From: Streptomyces bikiniensis
GTDB lineage: Bacteria > Actinomycetota > Actinomycetes > Streptomycetales > Streptomycetaceae
NCBI GenBank assembly: GCA_000716465.1
Contig: JNWL01000013.1
Coordinates: forward strand, 62,001 to 126,000
DNA: 64,000 nucleotides
Reading direction: 5' to 3'
Part shown: positions 18,438 to 26,370 of the stretch, piece after piece
Layout of the letters: each line of letters starts with the position of its first letter
Position numbering within the stretch: position 1 is the stretch's first letter
Program-made: the position numbers and the translations under genes
Notes under the pieces: model-generated
What the model was told of the DNA's origin: nothing
The model's database searches: none
What the model saw: the letters and a program-made list of their open reading frames with translations, nothing else

Positions 18438-18920
18438 CTACCCCTCGGCGCTCTCCGGGGCCGGGCGGCGTACCGGGAGGAGGCGGGAGCCCGCCATCCG
18501 CTCGCCGAAGACGTCGTCGGGGTTGGACAGGACGCAGGTCTCCAGGGAGAGGCAGCCGCAGCCGATGCAGTCCGTCAGGTGGTCGCGCAGCCGGCCGAGC
18601 TGCTTGATGCGCTCGTCGAGTTCGGCGCGCCAGGCCGCCGAGAGGCGGGCCCAGTCCTCGTGGGTGGGCGTGCGCTCCTCGGGGAGCCGGGCGAGCGCCT
18701 CGCGGATGGTGGCGAGGGGGATGCCGACCCGCTGCGCGGCGCGGACGAAGGCGACCCGGCGGAGGGCGTCGCGGCCGTAGCGGCGCTGGTTCCCGCCGGT
18801 GCGGCGGCTGCTGATGAGCCCCTTGGCCTCGTAGAAGTGCAGGGCGGAGACGGCGGCCCCGCTGCGGGCGGAGAGCTGGCCGACGGTGAGCTCGTGGATC
18901 TTCTCTGGAATCTGCGGCAC
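18438..18920 (-). CDS. soxR: Redox-sensitive regulator SoxR
   Basis: 160-residue MerR-family activator. N-terminal MerR helix-turn-helix (LTVGQLSARSGAAVSALHFYEAKGL), a dimerisation helix, and the [2Fe-2S] ligand motif CIGCGCLSLETC at residues ~118-129, the exact SoxR pattern. It senses redox-cycling compounds through oxidation of the cluster; in Streptomyces it controls a few oxidoreductases and transporters that handle endogenous redox-active metabolites. S. coelicolor SoxR is SCO1697, consistent with the synteny noted in the summary. I found no canonical SoxR box (CCTCAAG-type) in the window. Confidence 0.94.
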   Translation of the reverse strand: MPQIPEKIHELTVGQLSARSGAAVSALHFYEAKGLISSRRTGGNQRRYGRDALRRVAFVRAAQRVGIPLATIREALARLPEERTPTHEDWARLSAAWRAELDERIKQLGRLRDHLTDCIGCGCLSLETCVLSNPDDVFGERMAGSRLLPVRRPAPESAEG

Positions 18921-18961
18921 CCCGCGACCCTACGGGAACGGACCCGCCGTCCGGCCGGGCG

Positions 18962-18988
18962 TTGACAGGGGTCCGCCCGCACCACAAT
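18962..18988 (+). promoter_or_regulatory. Probable maoC promoter
   Basis: TTGACA (18962-18967) and CACAAT (18983-18988), separated by 15 bp. The predicted start point falls inside the TetR-type palindrome at 18991-19008, so a bound repressor would block initiation. The short spacer makes the -10 assignment tentative. Confidence 0.5.
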
Positions 18989-18990
18989 GC

Positions 18991-19008
18991 TGAGCAAGCG
19001 CTTGGACA
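18991..19008. promoter_or_regulatory. TetR-type operator with CAAGCGCTTG core
   Basis: TGAG-CAAGCGCTTG-GACA with a perfect 10-bp central palindrome. The same TGAGCAAGCGCTT string recurs at 20195, upstream of the tetR gene that is convergent with maoC. Both sites are therefore probably bound by that regulator. Confidence 0.65.
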
Positions 19009-19065
19009 GCGCGACCGGAGCGTGCGGGGGCGTCCGGGGAGAGCGTGACGAGAGGGAGCAGGGAC

Positions 19066-19527
19066 ATGGCCGAGCCGAGGATCTTCACCTCCGCCGAGGA
19101 GCTGCGCGCGGGGGTCGGCGAGCAGCTGGGGCACAGCGACTGGCTGGAGGTCGACCAGAAGCGGATCGACCTCTTCGCGGAGGCCACCGGCGACCACCAG
19201 TGGATCCACGTCGACCCGGAGCGCGCCGCCGCCGGTCCGTTCGGCACCACCATCGCGCACGGCTACCTGACGCTGTCGCTGCTGCCGGTGTTCGTCCCGC
19301 AGGTCCTGGCGGTCGAGGGCGTGAAGATGGGCATCAACTACGGCACGGAGAAGGTGCGCTTCCCCGCCCCCGTGCCGGTCGGCTCACGGCTGCGCGCCAC
19401 GGCCGTCCTGGCGAAGGTCGAGGAGGTCGCGGGCGGCGTGCAGGTGACGGCGGCGGTGACCGTGGAGCGCGAGGGCTCCGAGAAGCCTGTCTGCGTGGCC
19501 GAGTCGGTCTCCCGCTACTACTTCTGA
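19066..19527 (+). CDS. MaoC-family (R)-specific enoyl-CoA hydratase
   Basis: 153-residue single hot-dog domain. The hydratase-2 motif FAEATGDHQWIHVDPERAAAG (residues ~41-61) carries the catalytic Asp and His, and the segment FGTTIAHGYLTLSLLP completes the active site. It hydrates trans-2-enoyl-CoAs in fatty-acid or related degradation. ATG at 19066 follows GGGAGCAGGGAC. The last ten bases overlap the 3' end of the convergent TetR gene. The CAAGCGCTTG operator across its promoter links it to that TetR. Confidence 0.92.
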   Translation: MAEPRIFTSAEELRAGVGEQLGHSDWLEVDQKRIDLFAEATGDHQWIHVDPERAAAGPFGTTIAHGYLTLSLLPVFVPQVLAVEGVKMGINYGTEKVRFPAPVPVGSRLRATAVLAKVEEVAGGVQVTAAVTVEREGSEKPVCVAESVSRYYF

Positions 19528-20144
19528 GCGCCGACCATCCTGAGGACGAGGTCGGCGTAGAGCGCGCCGACCTCGTCGGGCGTCCGGCGCCCCTGGGTGT
19601 TGAACCAGCGCGAGACGTCGATGCAGAGGGACAGCACGGCGACGGTGGTGCCGGCCACGTCGGGGACGTCGAACTCCCCCGCCGCCACGCCCTCGTCGAT
19701 GATCCGGCGCACGGTCGCGTCGGACTCGCGGCGCAGCTCCACGATCTCGGCGCGGTGCTCGGGGCCGAGGGCGTCGAGCTCGTACTGGACGACGCGGGCG
19801 GTGGTGTGGCGCTCGGCGTGCCAGCGGACGAAGGAGCGGACGGCGTCGGCGAGCCGCTCGGCCGCCGTGCCCCCGCCGTCGGCGGCGGCCCGGAGGATCT
19901 CCAGGGCCCTGTCGTGACCGATGCGGCTGATCCGGTGGAGCAGCTCTTCCTTGGTCTTGTAGTGGATGTAGAGCGCGGCCGGGCTCATGCCGGCGCGGCC
20001 GGCGATGTCCCGGGTGGTGGTGGCGTGGTAGCCGCGCTCGGCGAACGCCTCGACGGCGGCCACCAGCAGCCGCCGCGCCGCCTCGGGCGTGACCTCGCCC
20101 CAGGGCACGTCCTCGCCCCCGGGCGTCTCCTCCGCCGCGCTCAT
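19518..20144 (-). CDS. TetR-family regulator of maoC
   Basis: 208 residues. Helix-turn-helix at ~22-68 (LLVAAVEAFAERGYHATTT ... GMSPAALYIHYKTKEELL) and a fatty-acid-regulator-like C-terminal domain (FNTQGRRTPDEVGALYADLVLRMVG). Matching CAAGCGCTT palindromes occur before its own gene (20195-20208) and before maoC (18991-19008). That implies repression of both, probably relieved by an acyl-CoA. Convergent with maoC, ends overlapping by 10 bp. Confidence 0.9.
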   Translation of the reverse strand: MSAAEETPGGEDVPWGEVTPEAARRLLVAAVEAFAERGYHATTTRDIAGRAGMSPAALYIHYKTKEELLHRISRIGHDRALEILRAAADGGGTAAERLADAVRSFVRWHAERHTTARVVQYELDALGPEHRAEIVELRRESDATVRRIIDEGVAAGEFDVPDVAGTTVAVLSLCIDVSRWFNTQGRRTPDEVGALYADLVLRMVGAQK

Positions 20145-20194
20145 CCCACACTCCTCCTCGGTCCCCGTCAGCACGGACACCTTATCAACGAGGG

Positions 20195-20208
20195 TGAGCA
20201 AGCGCTTA
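20195..20208. promoter_or_regulatory. TetR-type operator, second CAAGCGCTT copy
   Basis: TGAGCAAGCGCTTA, identical to the maoC site over 13 bases, 51 bp upstream of the tetR start. Probably mediates autoregulation. Confidence 0.6.
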
Positions 20209-20233
20209 GGGTCGCCGCCGGGGCCGGACGGGC

Positions 20234-20521
20234 TCAGAGCTTCTGGAAGGGGTCGTGTTCGGCGAGGAGCTTCTCCAGGCGGGCCTGGTCGACGCGGCTG
20301 ACGATCCGGCCGGCCTCCTGGCGGTCGCGGACGACCTTGGCGAGGGTGAAGGCCGAGGTCGTGAGGTAGAGGACCGAGACCGCGAGGAAGGCCCGCACCC
20401 AGGCGCTGGCGTCGAGCTGGTAGACGCCGACGGCCACGGCCGCGAGCGCGATCCCGAAGGAGATGACGGCCTGCATGTAGTAGGCGGCGGTGTTCTGCTG
20501 CTTGACCGGTGTGTCGCTCAT
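20234..20521 (-). CDS. YiaA/YiaB two-helix membrane protein
   Basis: 95-residue inner-membrane protein with two hydrophobic segments (about residues 14-35 and 42-60) matching the YiaA/YiaB domain: NTAAYYMQAVISFGIALAA, then YLTTSAFTLAKVVRDR. The cytoplasmic C-terminus is charged. ATG start. Downstream of an acyl-CoA dehydrogenase gene but separated from it by a strong hairpin, so probably transcribed alone. Function unknown. Confidence 0.85.
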   Translation of the reverse strand: MSDTPVKQQNTAAYYMQAVISFGIALAAVAVGVYQLDASAWVRAFLAVSVLYLTTSAFTLAKVVRDRQEAGRIVSRVDQARLEKLLAEHDPFQKL

Positions 20522-20534
20522 GCCGGACAGCATC

Positions 20535-20564
20535 GGACGGATGTGGTCCCCGCCACATCCGTCC
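20535..20564 (-). terminator. Probable terminator after the acyl-CoA dehydrogenase
   Basis: A perfect 12-bp stem (GGACGGATGTGG with its complement) and a 6-base loop. It lies 28 bp past the acyl-CoA dehydrogenase stop and 13 bp before the YiaA/YiaB start. No U-run, as is usual in Streptomyces. Confidence 0.75.
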
Positions 20565-20592
20565 GTGTACTCAGGGGCGCGCGGCTCCGTAC

Positions 20593-21744
20593 TCAGAAGG
20601 CCGAGACCCCCGTCAGCGCCCGGCCGATGATGAGCTTCTGGATCTGGCTGGTGCCCTCGTACAGGGTCATCACGCGCGCGTCGCGGACCAGCTTGCCGAC
20701 CGGGTACTCGTCGATGTAGCCGTAGCCGCCGAAGACCTGGAGCGCGTTGTTGGCGGCGCGGACGGCGGCCTCGGAGGCGTACAGCTTCGCCTGGGAGGCG
20801 GCGGTGGCGAAGTCCCGGCCGCGGTCGATCAGGTCGGCGACCCGCCAGGTGAGCAGCCGGGCGGCCTCCACGTCGACGGAGATGTCGCTGATCAGCTCCT
20901 GCACCAGCTGGTACGAGGCGATCGGCTTCCCGAACTGCCCGCGCTCCCCCGCGTACCGCAGGGCCGCGTCGAGGGCCGCCCGGGCGATGCCGACGCAGCC
21001 GGCGGCCACCGACATGCGCCCCTTGGCGAGGGCGGACATGGCGACGGCGAAGCCCTTGCCCTCGGGGCCGAGCATGGCGTCGGCCGGGACGCGGACGTCC
21101 TCCAGGACCAGTTCGGCGGTGGCCTGGCCGCGCAGCCCGAGCTTGCCGTGGACGGGGCGGCGGGTGAGGCCGGGGCTGTCGGCGGGGACGAGGAAGGCGG
21201 AGACGCCCTTGTGGCCGGGGGTGTCGTTCGTGCGGGCGAAGAGCAGCACCACGTCGGCCCAGGTGCCGTTGGTGATGAACATCTTGGTGCCGTTGACGAC
21301 GTAGTCGCCGCCGTCCCGGACGGCCCGGGCGGCCAGGTTCCCCGCGTCGGATCCGGTGCCCGGCTCGGTGAGCCCGAAGCAGCCGAGGGCCTCGCCGGAG
21401 GCGAGCCGGGGCAGCCACGTCCGCTTCTGCTCCTCGCTCCCCCAGGAGGCGATCGTCTTGGCGACCAGGCCGAGCGAGACGGAGACGATGCCGCGCACGG
21501 AGGAGTCGCCGCGGCCCAGCTCCTCGGTCACCAGGCAGTACGCGAGGTGGTCGCCGCCCGAACCGCCGTACTCCTCCGGGATCGTGAGGCCGAGGAAGCC
21601 GACGGCGCCGAGCTTCTTCACGATCCCCCGGTCCACCTCCTCCGCGCGGTCCCACGCGGTGGCGTGCGGGGCCACCTCACGTGCGACGAAGTCCTCGGCG
21701 AGCCGCCGTACGGCCTCCTGCTCCTCGCTCAGCGCCAGATCCAC
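20593..21744 (-). CDS. Acyl-CoA dehydrogenase
   Basis: 383-residue FAD enzyme, classical short/branched-chain type. Motifs include CFGLTEPGTGSDAGNLAARA (FAD/substrate loop), WADVVLLFARTN, the catalytic-base region near YGGYGYIDEYPVGKLVRD, and RVMTLYEGTSQIQKLIIGRAL at the C-terminus. It introduces a trans-2 double bond into acyl-CoAs, reducing ETF. Divergent from a TetR gene. An operator-like element between them (21779-21797) resembles one before the aldehyde dehydrogenase gene at 39 kb. Confidence 0.94.
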   Translation of the reverse strand: MDLALSEEQEAVRRLAEDFVAREVAPHATAWDRAEEVDRGIVKKLGAVGFLGLTIPEEYGGSGGDHLAYCLVTEELGRGDSSVRGIVSVSLGLVAKTIASWGSEEQKRTWLPRLASGEALGCFGLTEPGTGSDAGNLAARAVRDGGDYVVNGTKMFITNGTWADVVLLFARTNDTPGHKGVSAFLVPADSPGLTRRPVHGKLGLRGQATAELVLEDVRVPADAMLGPEGKGFAVAMSALAKGRMSVAAGCVGIARAALDAALRYAGERGQFGKPIASYQLVQELISDISVDVEAARLLTWRVADLIDRGRDFATAASQAKLYASEAAVRAANNALQVFGGYGYIDEYPVGKLVRDARVMTLYEGTSQIQKLIIGRALTGVSAF

Positions 21745-21778
21745 CGTGCCACCTCACCCGTCCGACCGCGGTCACTTT

Positions 21779-21797
21779 AATTACCACTGCTAGTTTT
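21779..21797. promoter_or_regulatory. TetR-type operator, AAACTAGC-N3-G-N-TA-N-TT class
   Basis: Read on the minus strand it begins AAAACTAGC and ends GGTAATT. It shares AAACTAGC, a following G, and the TA and TT positions with 39034-39050. It lies between the acyl-CoA dehydrogenase and its divergent tetR. Confidence 0.55.
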
Positions 21798-21810
21798 CCA
21801 AGCGCAGGCC

Positions 21811-21816
21811 TACTAT
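21811..21816 (+). promoter_or_regulatory. Possible -10 element for a leaderless tetR mRNA
   Basis: TACTAT ends 7 bases before the TetR ATG (21824). A start point 6-7 bases downstream would coincide with the start codon, and no Shine-Dalgarno is visible. No good -35 is seen. Confidence 0.35.
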
Positions 21817-21823
21817 GTGCGCC

Positions 21824-22498
21824 ATGGCCCGACCGCGCAAGCCCCTGCTCAGCCGAGACCGCATCGTCGAGACGGCGGGCGCGCTGGTCGACGCGGAGGG
21901 GCTCGCCGCGCTCTCCACCCGCCGGCTCGCGGCCGAGCTCGGGGTGAGCGGGCCCTCGCTCTACAACCACTTCCGCACCAAGGACGAGATCCTCGACGCC
22001 GTCGCGGACGCGGTGAGCGCGAAGGTCGACCTGTCGATGTTCGCGGCGGACGACCCCCGCGACTGGCGGACGGCGCTGCACGACTGGGCGGTCTCCTACC
22101 GCGCCGCCCTCGCCGACCACCCGCACATCGTCCCGGTCCTCGCCCGGGGGCCCGGCCGCCGCCCGGCCGGACTGCGGGTCGCCGACGCCGTCTTCGGCGC
22201 GATGGTCCGCGCGGGCTGGCCCCCGGCCCAGGCCACGCACATCGGCGCCCTGATGCGGTACTTCGTCACCGGCTCGGCCCTCGGCTCCTTCGCCGGCGGC
22301 TTCGTCGACGACGAGACGGCGTACGACCCCGCCGAGTACCCCCACCTCGGGCAGGCCCACCTGCTCGCGGAGCACCGCCGGCAGGTGGACGAGGGCGCCT
22401 TCGAGACGGGCCTGCGGGCGCTCCTCGACGGCCTCGCCGCGCAGTACGCGGCCCGGACGGCCGGAATCCGCGACGCTTCGGCCGCCGCCGAAGGGTGA
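21824..22498 (+). CDS. TetR-family regulator
   Basis: 224 residues. Helix-turn-helix at ~10-56 (IVETAGALVDAEGLAALSTRRLAAELG ... PSLYNHFRTKDEIL) and a TetR_C-type C-terminal domain as in TetR/Mce-type regulators. Divergent from the acyl-CoA dehydrogenase and presumably its repressor through 21779-21797. Possibly translated from a leaderless transcript. It is followed after 18 bp by an ArsR-type gene, which may be cotranscribed. Confidence 0.88.
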   Translation: MARPRKPLLSRDRIVETAGALVDAEGLAALSTRRLAAELGVSGPSLYNHFRTKDEILDAVADAVSAKVDLSMFAADDPRDWRTALHDWAVSYRAALADHPHIVPVLARGPGRRPAGLRVADAVFGAMVRAGWPPAQATHIGALMRYFVTGSALGSFAGGFVDDETAYDPAEYPHLGQAHLLAEHRRQVDEGAFETGLRALLDGLAAQYAARTAGIRDASAAAEG

Positions 22499-22516
22499 GT
22501 ACGGCAGCCTGGGGGC

Positions 22517-23212
22517 ATGACGGCCAGTGACCTCGCCGCGCTCGCGGCGCTCTTCGCGGACGGGACCCGCGCCGCGTTCCTGCTCGCCCTGCTCGACGGG
22601 CGGGCCTGGACCGCCGGGGAGCTCGCCCGGCACGCGGGGGTGGCCCCGTCCACCGCGAGCGAGCACCTCGGAAGGCTGGTCGGGGGCGGGCTGCTCACCG
22701 AGGAGCGGCAGGGCCGGCACCGGTACGTGCGGCTCGCCGACCCCGGGATCGCGCAGCTCGTCGAGGACCTGGCCGCCCGGTCGGGTCCCCCGGTGCCCGC
22801 GCGGCCCCGCTCGCTGCGGGAGGCGAGCGCCGGGGAGGCGATGGCCCGCGGCCGGACCTGCTACGACCACCTCGCCGGGCGGCTCGGCATCGCGATCGCG
22901 GAGGCGATGACCGTCCGGGGACTGCTGCGGCAGGACACCGGGTTCGCGCTCACGGACCGGGGCCTGGCCTGGTTCGGAGAGCAGGGCATCGCCCTCGTAC
23001 GGAAGGGGCGGCGGCCCGTCGCGCGCGGCTGCCTCGACTGGACCGAGCGTCGGCCGCACCTCGCGGGGGCGGCCGGCGCCGCGCTCTGCCGCCACGCGCT
23101 CGGCGCCGGATGGTGCGTACGGATCGGGTCCGGGCGGGCCGTGAAGGTGACCGCGGCGGGCGAGGCCGCGCTGCGGGCGTGCCTGGGGATCACGGCGGGG
23201 GCGCTGCGGTGA
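22517..23212 (+). CDS. ArsR-family winged-helix regulator with long C-terminal domain
   Basis: 231 residues. The first ~85 form an ArsR-type winged helix (LAALFADGTRAAFLLALLDGRAWTAGELARHAGVAPSTASEHLGRLV, HRYVRLADP). The rest is a Cys-containing extension (RTCYDH, RGCLDWTERRPHL, LCRHALGAGWCVR) repeating a helical/winged pattern; such proteins are widespread in Streptomyces. The DLxxL-type ELCVCDL metal site of classical ArsR is absent, so it is probably not a metal sensor. Probably cotranscribed with the upstream tetR. Ligand unknown. Confidence 0.85.
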   Translation: MTASDLAALAALFADGTRAAFLLALLDGRAWTAGELARHAGVAPSTASEHLGRLVGGGLLTEERQGRHRYVRLADPGIAQLVEDLAARSGPPVPARPRSLREASAGEAMARGRTCYDHLAGRLGIAIAEAMTVRGLLRQDTGFALTDRGLAWFGEQGIALVRKGRRPVARGCLDWTERRPHLAGAAGAALCRHALGAGWCVRIGSGRAVKVTAAGEAALRACLGITAGALR

Positions 23213-23227
23213 CGGTTGCGGCGGGGC

Positions 23228-24187
23228 TCAGTCCGTCCACTGCCAGGCGATGCCGTACGCGCCCGGTGGGCACTTCACGGGCAGCAGGTGCGCCGTGCGG
23301 AAGCCGTCCAGGGGCGCCGGCTGCCGGTTCCGGGGCTCGGCGCCGAGGTGCCCGCGGTAGTAGTGCCAGCACCTCGACGGCACCGCCGAGGGGTGGAAGC
23401 GGACCTGGAGCAGATAGGTCCGCAGGGGCGTGGTGACACGGCGTTCGTGGTGGTGGGAGACGCCCTCGGCGGGGGCGGAGCGGAGCGTGTACTCGACGAC
23501 CGCGGTCTCGTTCCTGGCCAGTCGGCGGCCGAGCGGGATCTCGGCGACCACGCAGTTCAGCTCCGGCCGCGCCCGGACGCTCGGGGGCGGCCCGTGGGGG
23601 ACGGCGAGGTCGACCGCGCCGGCCTGCGCCGTGTCCAGGGTGTGGACGACCGTCAGGTGCCGCACGTCGTCGCGGACGGCCCTGACCACGACGGTGACGC
23701 GCATCTCGTCCACGAGGCGGTGCTCGTTCACGTTCACCGCCTCGTGGACGACCAGCTGCCGCAGACCGGCGTTGAAGTACGGGAAGGTGTCGCCGAGGGC
23801 CTTTTCGAGGTCGGAGTCCTCGCCGTAGAGGCCGCGGAGGGCGGCCGGGTCGTGCTGCGGGACCCAGCCGCGCGGCCGGCGCCTCAACAGCGAGCGCAGA
23901 GCGCCGCGCGGGAGGCCGAGGAAGGGCTCCAGGACGTCGACGGCGCGCAGGGACTGGGGCTTCTCCGGCAGGCTGCGGCCGCTCTGCCAGTAGCTGAGGG
24001 TGGCGAGGCTGAGGGTGATCCCGTACGACTCCAGGTGGTCGCGCACGCGGTCCAGCGGCAGGCCGCGCCGCCGCAGGGCCTCTCTGAACACGGCAGCGAA
24101 CATGGCATCCGGGCCGTCGGGGCGGGGAACGTTCGGGCCGTCGGTGTGGGAGGTGTCCGGGCCGTCGGTGTGGGGGGTGTCCGGCAT
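23228..24187 (-). CDS. Helix-turn-helix protein, Streptomyces-type DNA-binding protein
   Basis: 319 residues. After a repetitive N-terminus (HTDGPDTSHTDGP) lies an Xre-like domain at ~28-80, FREALRRRGLPLDRVRDHL ... SLATLSYWQSGRSLPEKPQSL. A large beta-rich C-terminal domain of unknown function follows (VVHEAVNVNEHRLVDEMRV, CWHYYRGHLG, GIAWQWTD end). The N-terminal repeats come from a 24-bp DNA repeat. Convergent with the ArsR gene, which ends 16 bp away. Likely a transcriptional regulator; target unknown. Confidence 0.72.
   Translation of the reverse strand: MPDTPHTDGPDTSHTDGPNVPRPDGPDAMFAAVFREALRRRGLPLDRVRDHLESYGITLSLATLSYWQSGRSLPEKPQSLRAVDVLEPFLGLPRGALRSLLRRRPRGWVPQHDPAALRGLYGEDSDLEKALGDTFPYFNAGLRQLVVHEAVNVNEHRLVDEMRVTVVVRAVRDDVRHLTVVHTLDTAQAGAVDLAVPHGPPPSVRARPELNCVVAEIPLGRRLARNETAVVEYTLRSAPAEGVSHHHERRVTTPLRTYLLQVRFHPSAVPSRCWHYYRGHLGAEPRNRQPAPLDGFRTAHLLPVKCPPGAYGIAWQWTD
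24108..24185. repeat. 24-bp repeat inside the N-terminal coding region
   Basis: Two tandem copies of a 24-bp unit (consensus starting CGGGCCGTCGGTGTGGG) plus a degenerate third, encoding the eight-residue repeat of the adjacent HTH protein. In frame, so copy number changes would lengthen or shorten the N-terminal tail. Confidence 0.7.
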
Positions 24188-24250
24188 GGCGTCTTCCAGC
24201 GGGCGGGGACGACGGGCGGGTGGGGCGCGGGCTTCTGTCGAAGGGCGGGC

Positions 24251-24330
24251 GGGACGCGGGGCGCCGGCGGAGAGCGGGTGGGACGCGGGGCGCCGGCGGA
24301 GAGCGGGTGGGACGCGGGGCGCCGGCGGAG
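24251..24330. repeat. 29-bp tandem repeat, three copies
   Basis: The string GGGACGCGGGGCGCCGGCGG recurs exactly at 24251, 24280 and 24309. It sits between the HTH gene start and the terminator of the protease gene, so in the 5' region of the HTH gene. 29 is not a multiple of three and no frame here is supported as coding. Confidence 0.8.
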
Positions 24331-24359
24331 GGCCGCTCGCCTTGTTCCGCGAGCGGCCC
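24330..24359 (-). terminator. Probable terminator of the secreted protease gene
   Basis: Perfect 11-bp stem GGGCCGCTCGC with its complement and an 8-base loop, 24 bp past the protease stop. No U-run. Confidence 0.75.
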
Positions 24360-24383
24360 CGGCCGTTCCTCTTACGGATGCGC

Positions 24384-25589
24384 TCAGTTGGTGTTGAGCG
24401 TCAGACCGTAGTACTTGAGGGCGTCGTCGAGCGGCTGGAAGTACGAGGAGCCGCGGGAGTTGACCCCACCGGTGCACTCCTGGCCGATCGGGCCGCCGGA
24501 GGTCATGCCCTGGGCCTGGTTGCCGGAGATGTACGCACCGCCGCTGTCACCGCCCTCGGTGCAGACGCTGGAGGTGGCGAGGCCGGTGATGACCGTGTCG
24601 GGGCCGCCGTTCAGGTCCTTGTAGGTGACGGTGTTGTTGTAGGAGCCCACCTTGCCGCAGGTCCAGCCGGTGGTGGCGCCGGACTTGCAGAGCGCGGCGC
24701 CGGACGCGGCGCGGCTGTAGCCCTTGACGGCGACCGTGCTGGTGCTGCCCTGGCCCCAGGTGCCGACGGCGGTGGTGATCGAGTGACCGGAGTTGACGGT
24801 CAGGATGCCCATGTCGACGCTGTTGGTGCCGAGCTTGTAGCGGGTCTTGTACCCCTGGGCGAAGGCCGTCCCGTCGTAGCGCAGGGTGTTGGTGACGCAG
24901 TGCCCGGCGGTCACCAGGTACTGCTTGCCGGAGCTGTCGCGGGCGCCGTAGCCGACGGAACAGTAGTTGCTGGTGTTGTTGAACGTCATCTTGCTGCCGG
25001 GGTAGATCGCGGCCTGGGGCGCGAACTCCTGCTGGCCCCGCACGATCCGGACGGCGGCGCCGTGCTTCGCGGCCGCGGCGAGGAACGCCTTGGCGGCGGC
25101 GCCCCGGTCGTTGTTGACCTTGACGGTCACCTTGTCGGAGGCCAGGTCCACGGACCAGCCGACGACCCCGGAGGGGGTCTTCTTCGCCGCGAGGGCGTCC
25201 AGCTCGGCCTTGATCCCGTCGAGTGCGGCCTGGCCCCGGGCCGGCACCCGGGCGGCGAGGCCGGCCTTCTCGATCCTGGTCGCCTCCGCCTTGTCGCCGG
25301 CGTTGACGGTCAGCTTGCCGGAGGCGTCGAAGAAGGCGCCGTCGCCGGATATCCCGCTCTTCACCAGCTCGGCGAGCCTGGCCTGCTGGGCGTCCTGCCG
25401 GTCCAGGCGGTCGACCGCGGCCTTCTCGCTCACGCCGAGCGAGGCGGCCAGCGCCTTGACCATCTCGGGCTGGTAGCGGGGGGTGGACGCCGTGTCCTGC
25501 GCCTGCGCCAGGGTCTGGGTCCCCAGGACCGCCGAGGCCGAGAGCGCGATGCCCGCCGCGGCCAGGCGGTACTTACGAGAGTTACGCAC
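24384..25589 (-). CDS. Secreted serine protease, streptogrisin/alpha-lytic family (S1E)
   Basis: 401-residue preproenzyme. Sec signal peptide about 1-30 (ending LAQA), an alpha-lytic-type pro-domain about 31-190 that acts as a folding chaperone, and a mature domain from about 195. Catalytic triad His230 (LVTAGHC), Asp259 (SVDMGIL) and Ser349 (EGGDSGG). Six cysteines (210, 231, 301, 311, 343, 372) are placed for the three disulfides of the family. GTG start with AAGGA seven bases upstream. Extracellular protein breakdown is the expected role. Followed by a strong hairpin terminator. Confidence 0.95.
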   Translation of the reverse strand: MRNSRKYRLAAAGIALSASAVLGTQTLAQAQDTASTPRYQPEMVKALAASLGVSEKAAVDRLDRQDAQQARLAELVKSGISGDGAFFDASGKLTVNAGDKAEATRIEKAGLAARVPARGQAALDGIKAELDALAAKKTPSGVVGWSVDLASDKVTVKVNNDRGAAAKAFLAAAAKHGAAVRIVRGQQEFAPQAAIYPGSKMTFNNTSNYCSVGYGARDSSGKQYLVTAGHCVTNTLRYDGTAFAQGYKTRYKLGTNSVDMGILTVNSGHSITTAVGTWGQGSTSTVAVKGYSRAASGAALCKSGATTGWTCGKVGSYNNTVTYKDLNGGPDTVITGLATSSVCTEGGDSGGAYISGNQAQGMTSGGPIGQECTGGVNSRGSSYFQPLDDALKYYGLTLNTN

Positions 25590-26052
25590 GTTGATTCCTT
25601 CCGGATGACAGCCAGGAACCCGATGGGGGGTGTATCGCCGAAATGCGTCAAAAACGCACCGTCGAAGGGCAGTTCCTGCCTGACGGAGAGTGGGAAACTC
25701 GCCGCGGTCCGAACTATCGCCCAGCGGTCGAATGAACTTCAAGACACGCGCGCCGGGCAGTTTTCAACAGAATTCACGGAGTTCCTGTTGACCGGAGAGC
25801 GCACCGCCGAAATCGGATCGTCGTGCGCCGGGGCACCGACCGGCCCGCGCGGCGATCGGGATACGTACGGGCCGGGATACGCGGGACGCGTGCGGGATAC
25901 GTATAGGTGATTCGCCGTTTCCGGATATTCAGGACCCGGTCCGGTTCGTAGGTTGATGGGGTCCGGCCGGCGGTCGAGCGGACGTGAAGCCGAACGGCCC
26001 GAAGGGGCGCAGCCCGCCGCACGGGAAAGCGCGGAACCGAGGAGACGGCACC
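25590..26052. other. Gene-free region with promoter-like repeats
   Basis: 463 bp between the divergent protease gene and a small plus-strand gene. Three direct repeats GGGATACG at 25858, 25874 and 25894 precede a TATAGGTG/GTTCGTAGGTT element (25904-25954). The protease end is relatively AT-rich, as expected of a promoter. I see no supportable gene. Confidence 0.6.
25904..25954 (+). promoter_or_regulatory. Promoter-like element A (TAGGTG ... GTTCGTAGGTT)
   Basis: TAGGTG at 25904, CCGGAT at 25921 and GTTCGTAGGTT at 25944. The same three words in the same order occur at 29966-30024 before the solute-binding protein gene, on the other side of the LuxR-type regulator gene. TAGGTT within it could serve as a -10. 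Confidence 0.45.
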
Positions 26053-26370
26053 ATGGCCAAGGTCTACTTCCAGGTCAATGTCCCCATAAAGAACTCCGTA
26101 CGGCCCGAGCAGTGCGGGCTGCACGTCCTCACCGGGCCGGCCGACACCTGGTCGGACGCCCTCCGCATCGCGCGCGAGACCTGCGACACGGCGGCCGCAG
26201 CGCAGAGGGCGGGCTTTCCGCTGCCCCGCAGGCGCCCGGACGGCTGGGGAGCGCGCGGGCTGCGCCCCGGCTGGGTCTTCGACTGGACGGCCGCGACCGT
26301 GGACGCCTGGGCCCACGACGGGACGTTCCGGGACTACGGGTCCGCCCTGCCCCGGCGGGGCCTCCTCTAG
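26053..26370 (+). CDS. Small conserved hypothetical protein
   Basis: 105-residue soluble protein beginning MAKVYFQVNVPIKNSVRPEQ, with two cysteines, three tryptophans and a basic proline-rich middle. I do not recognise the family. ATG at 26053 is chosen over upstream in-frame starts because GAGGAG lies eight bases before it. Its stop codon interlocks with that of the convergent LuxR-type gene in a CTAG tetranucleotide. The shared promoter element suggests coregulation with the solute-binding protein at 30 kb. Confidence 0.6.
   Translation: MAKVYFQVNVPIKNSVRPEQCGLHVLTGPADTWSDALRIARETCDTAAAAQRAGFPLPRRRPDGWGARGLRPGWVFDWTAATVDAWAHDGTFRDYGSALPRRGLL

Noticed and set aside
18438..18920. A SoxR box near soxR
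   Set aside because: No sequence resembling the CCTCAAG/CTTGAGG consensus was found near soxR or in any promoter I inspected.
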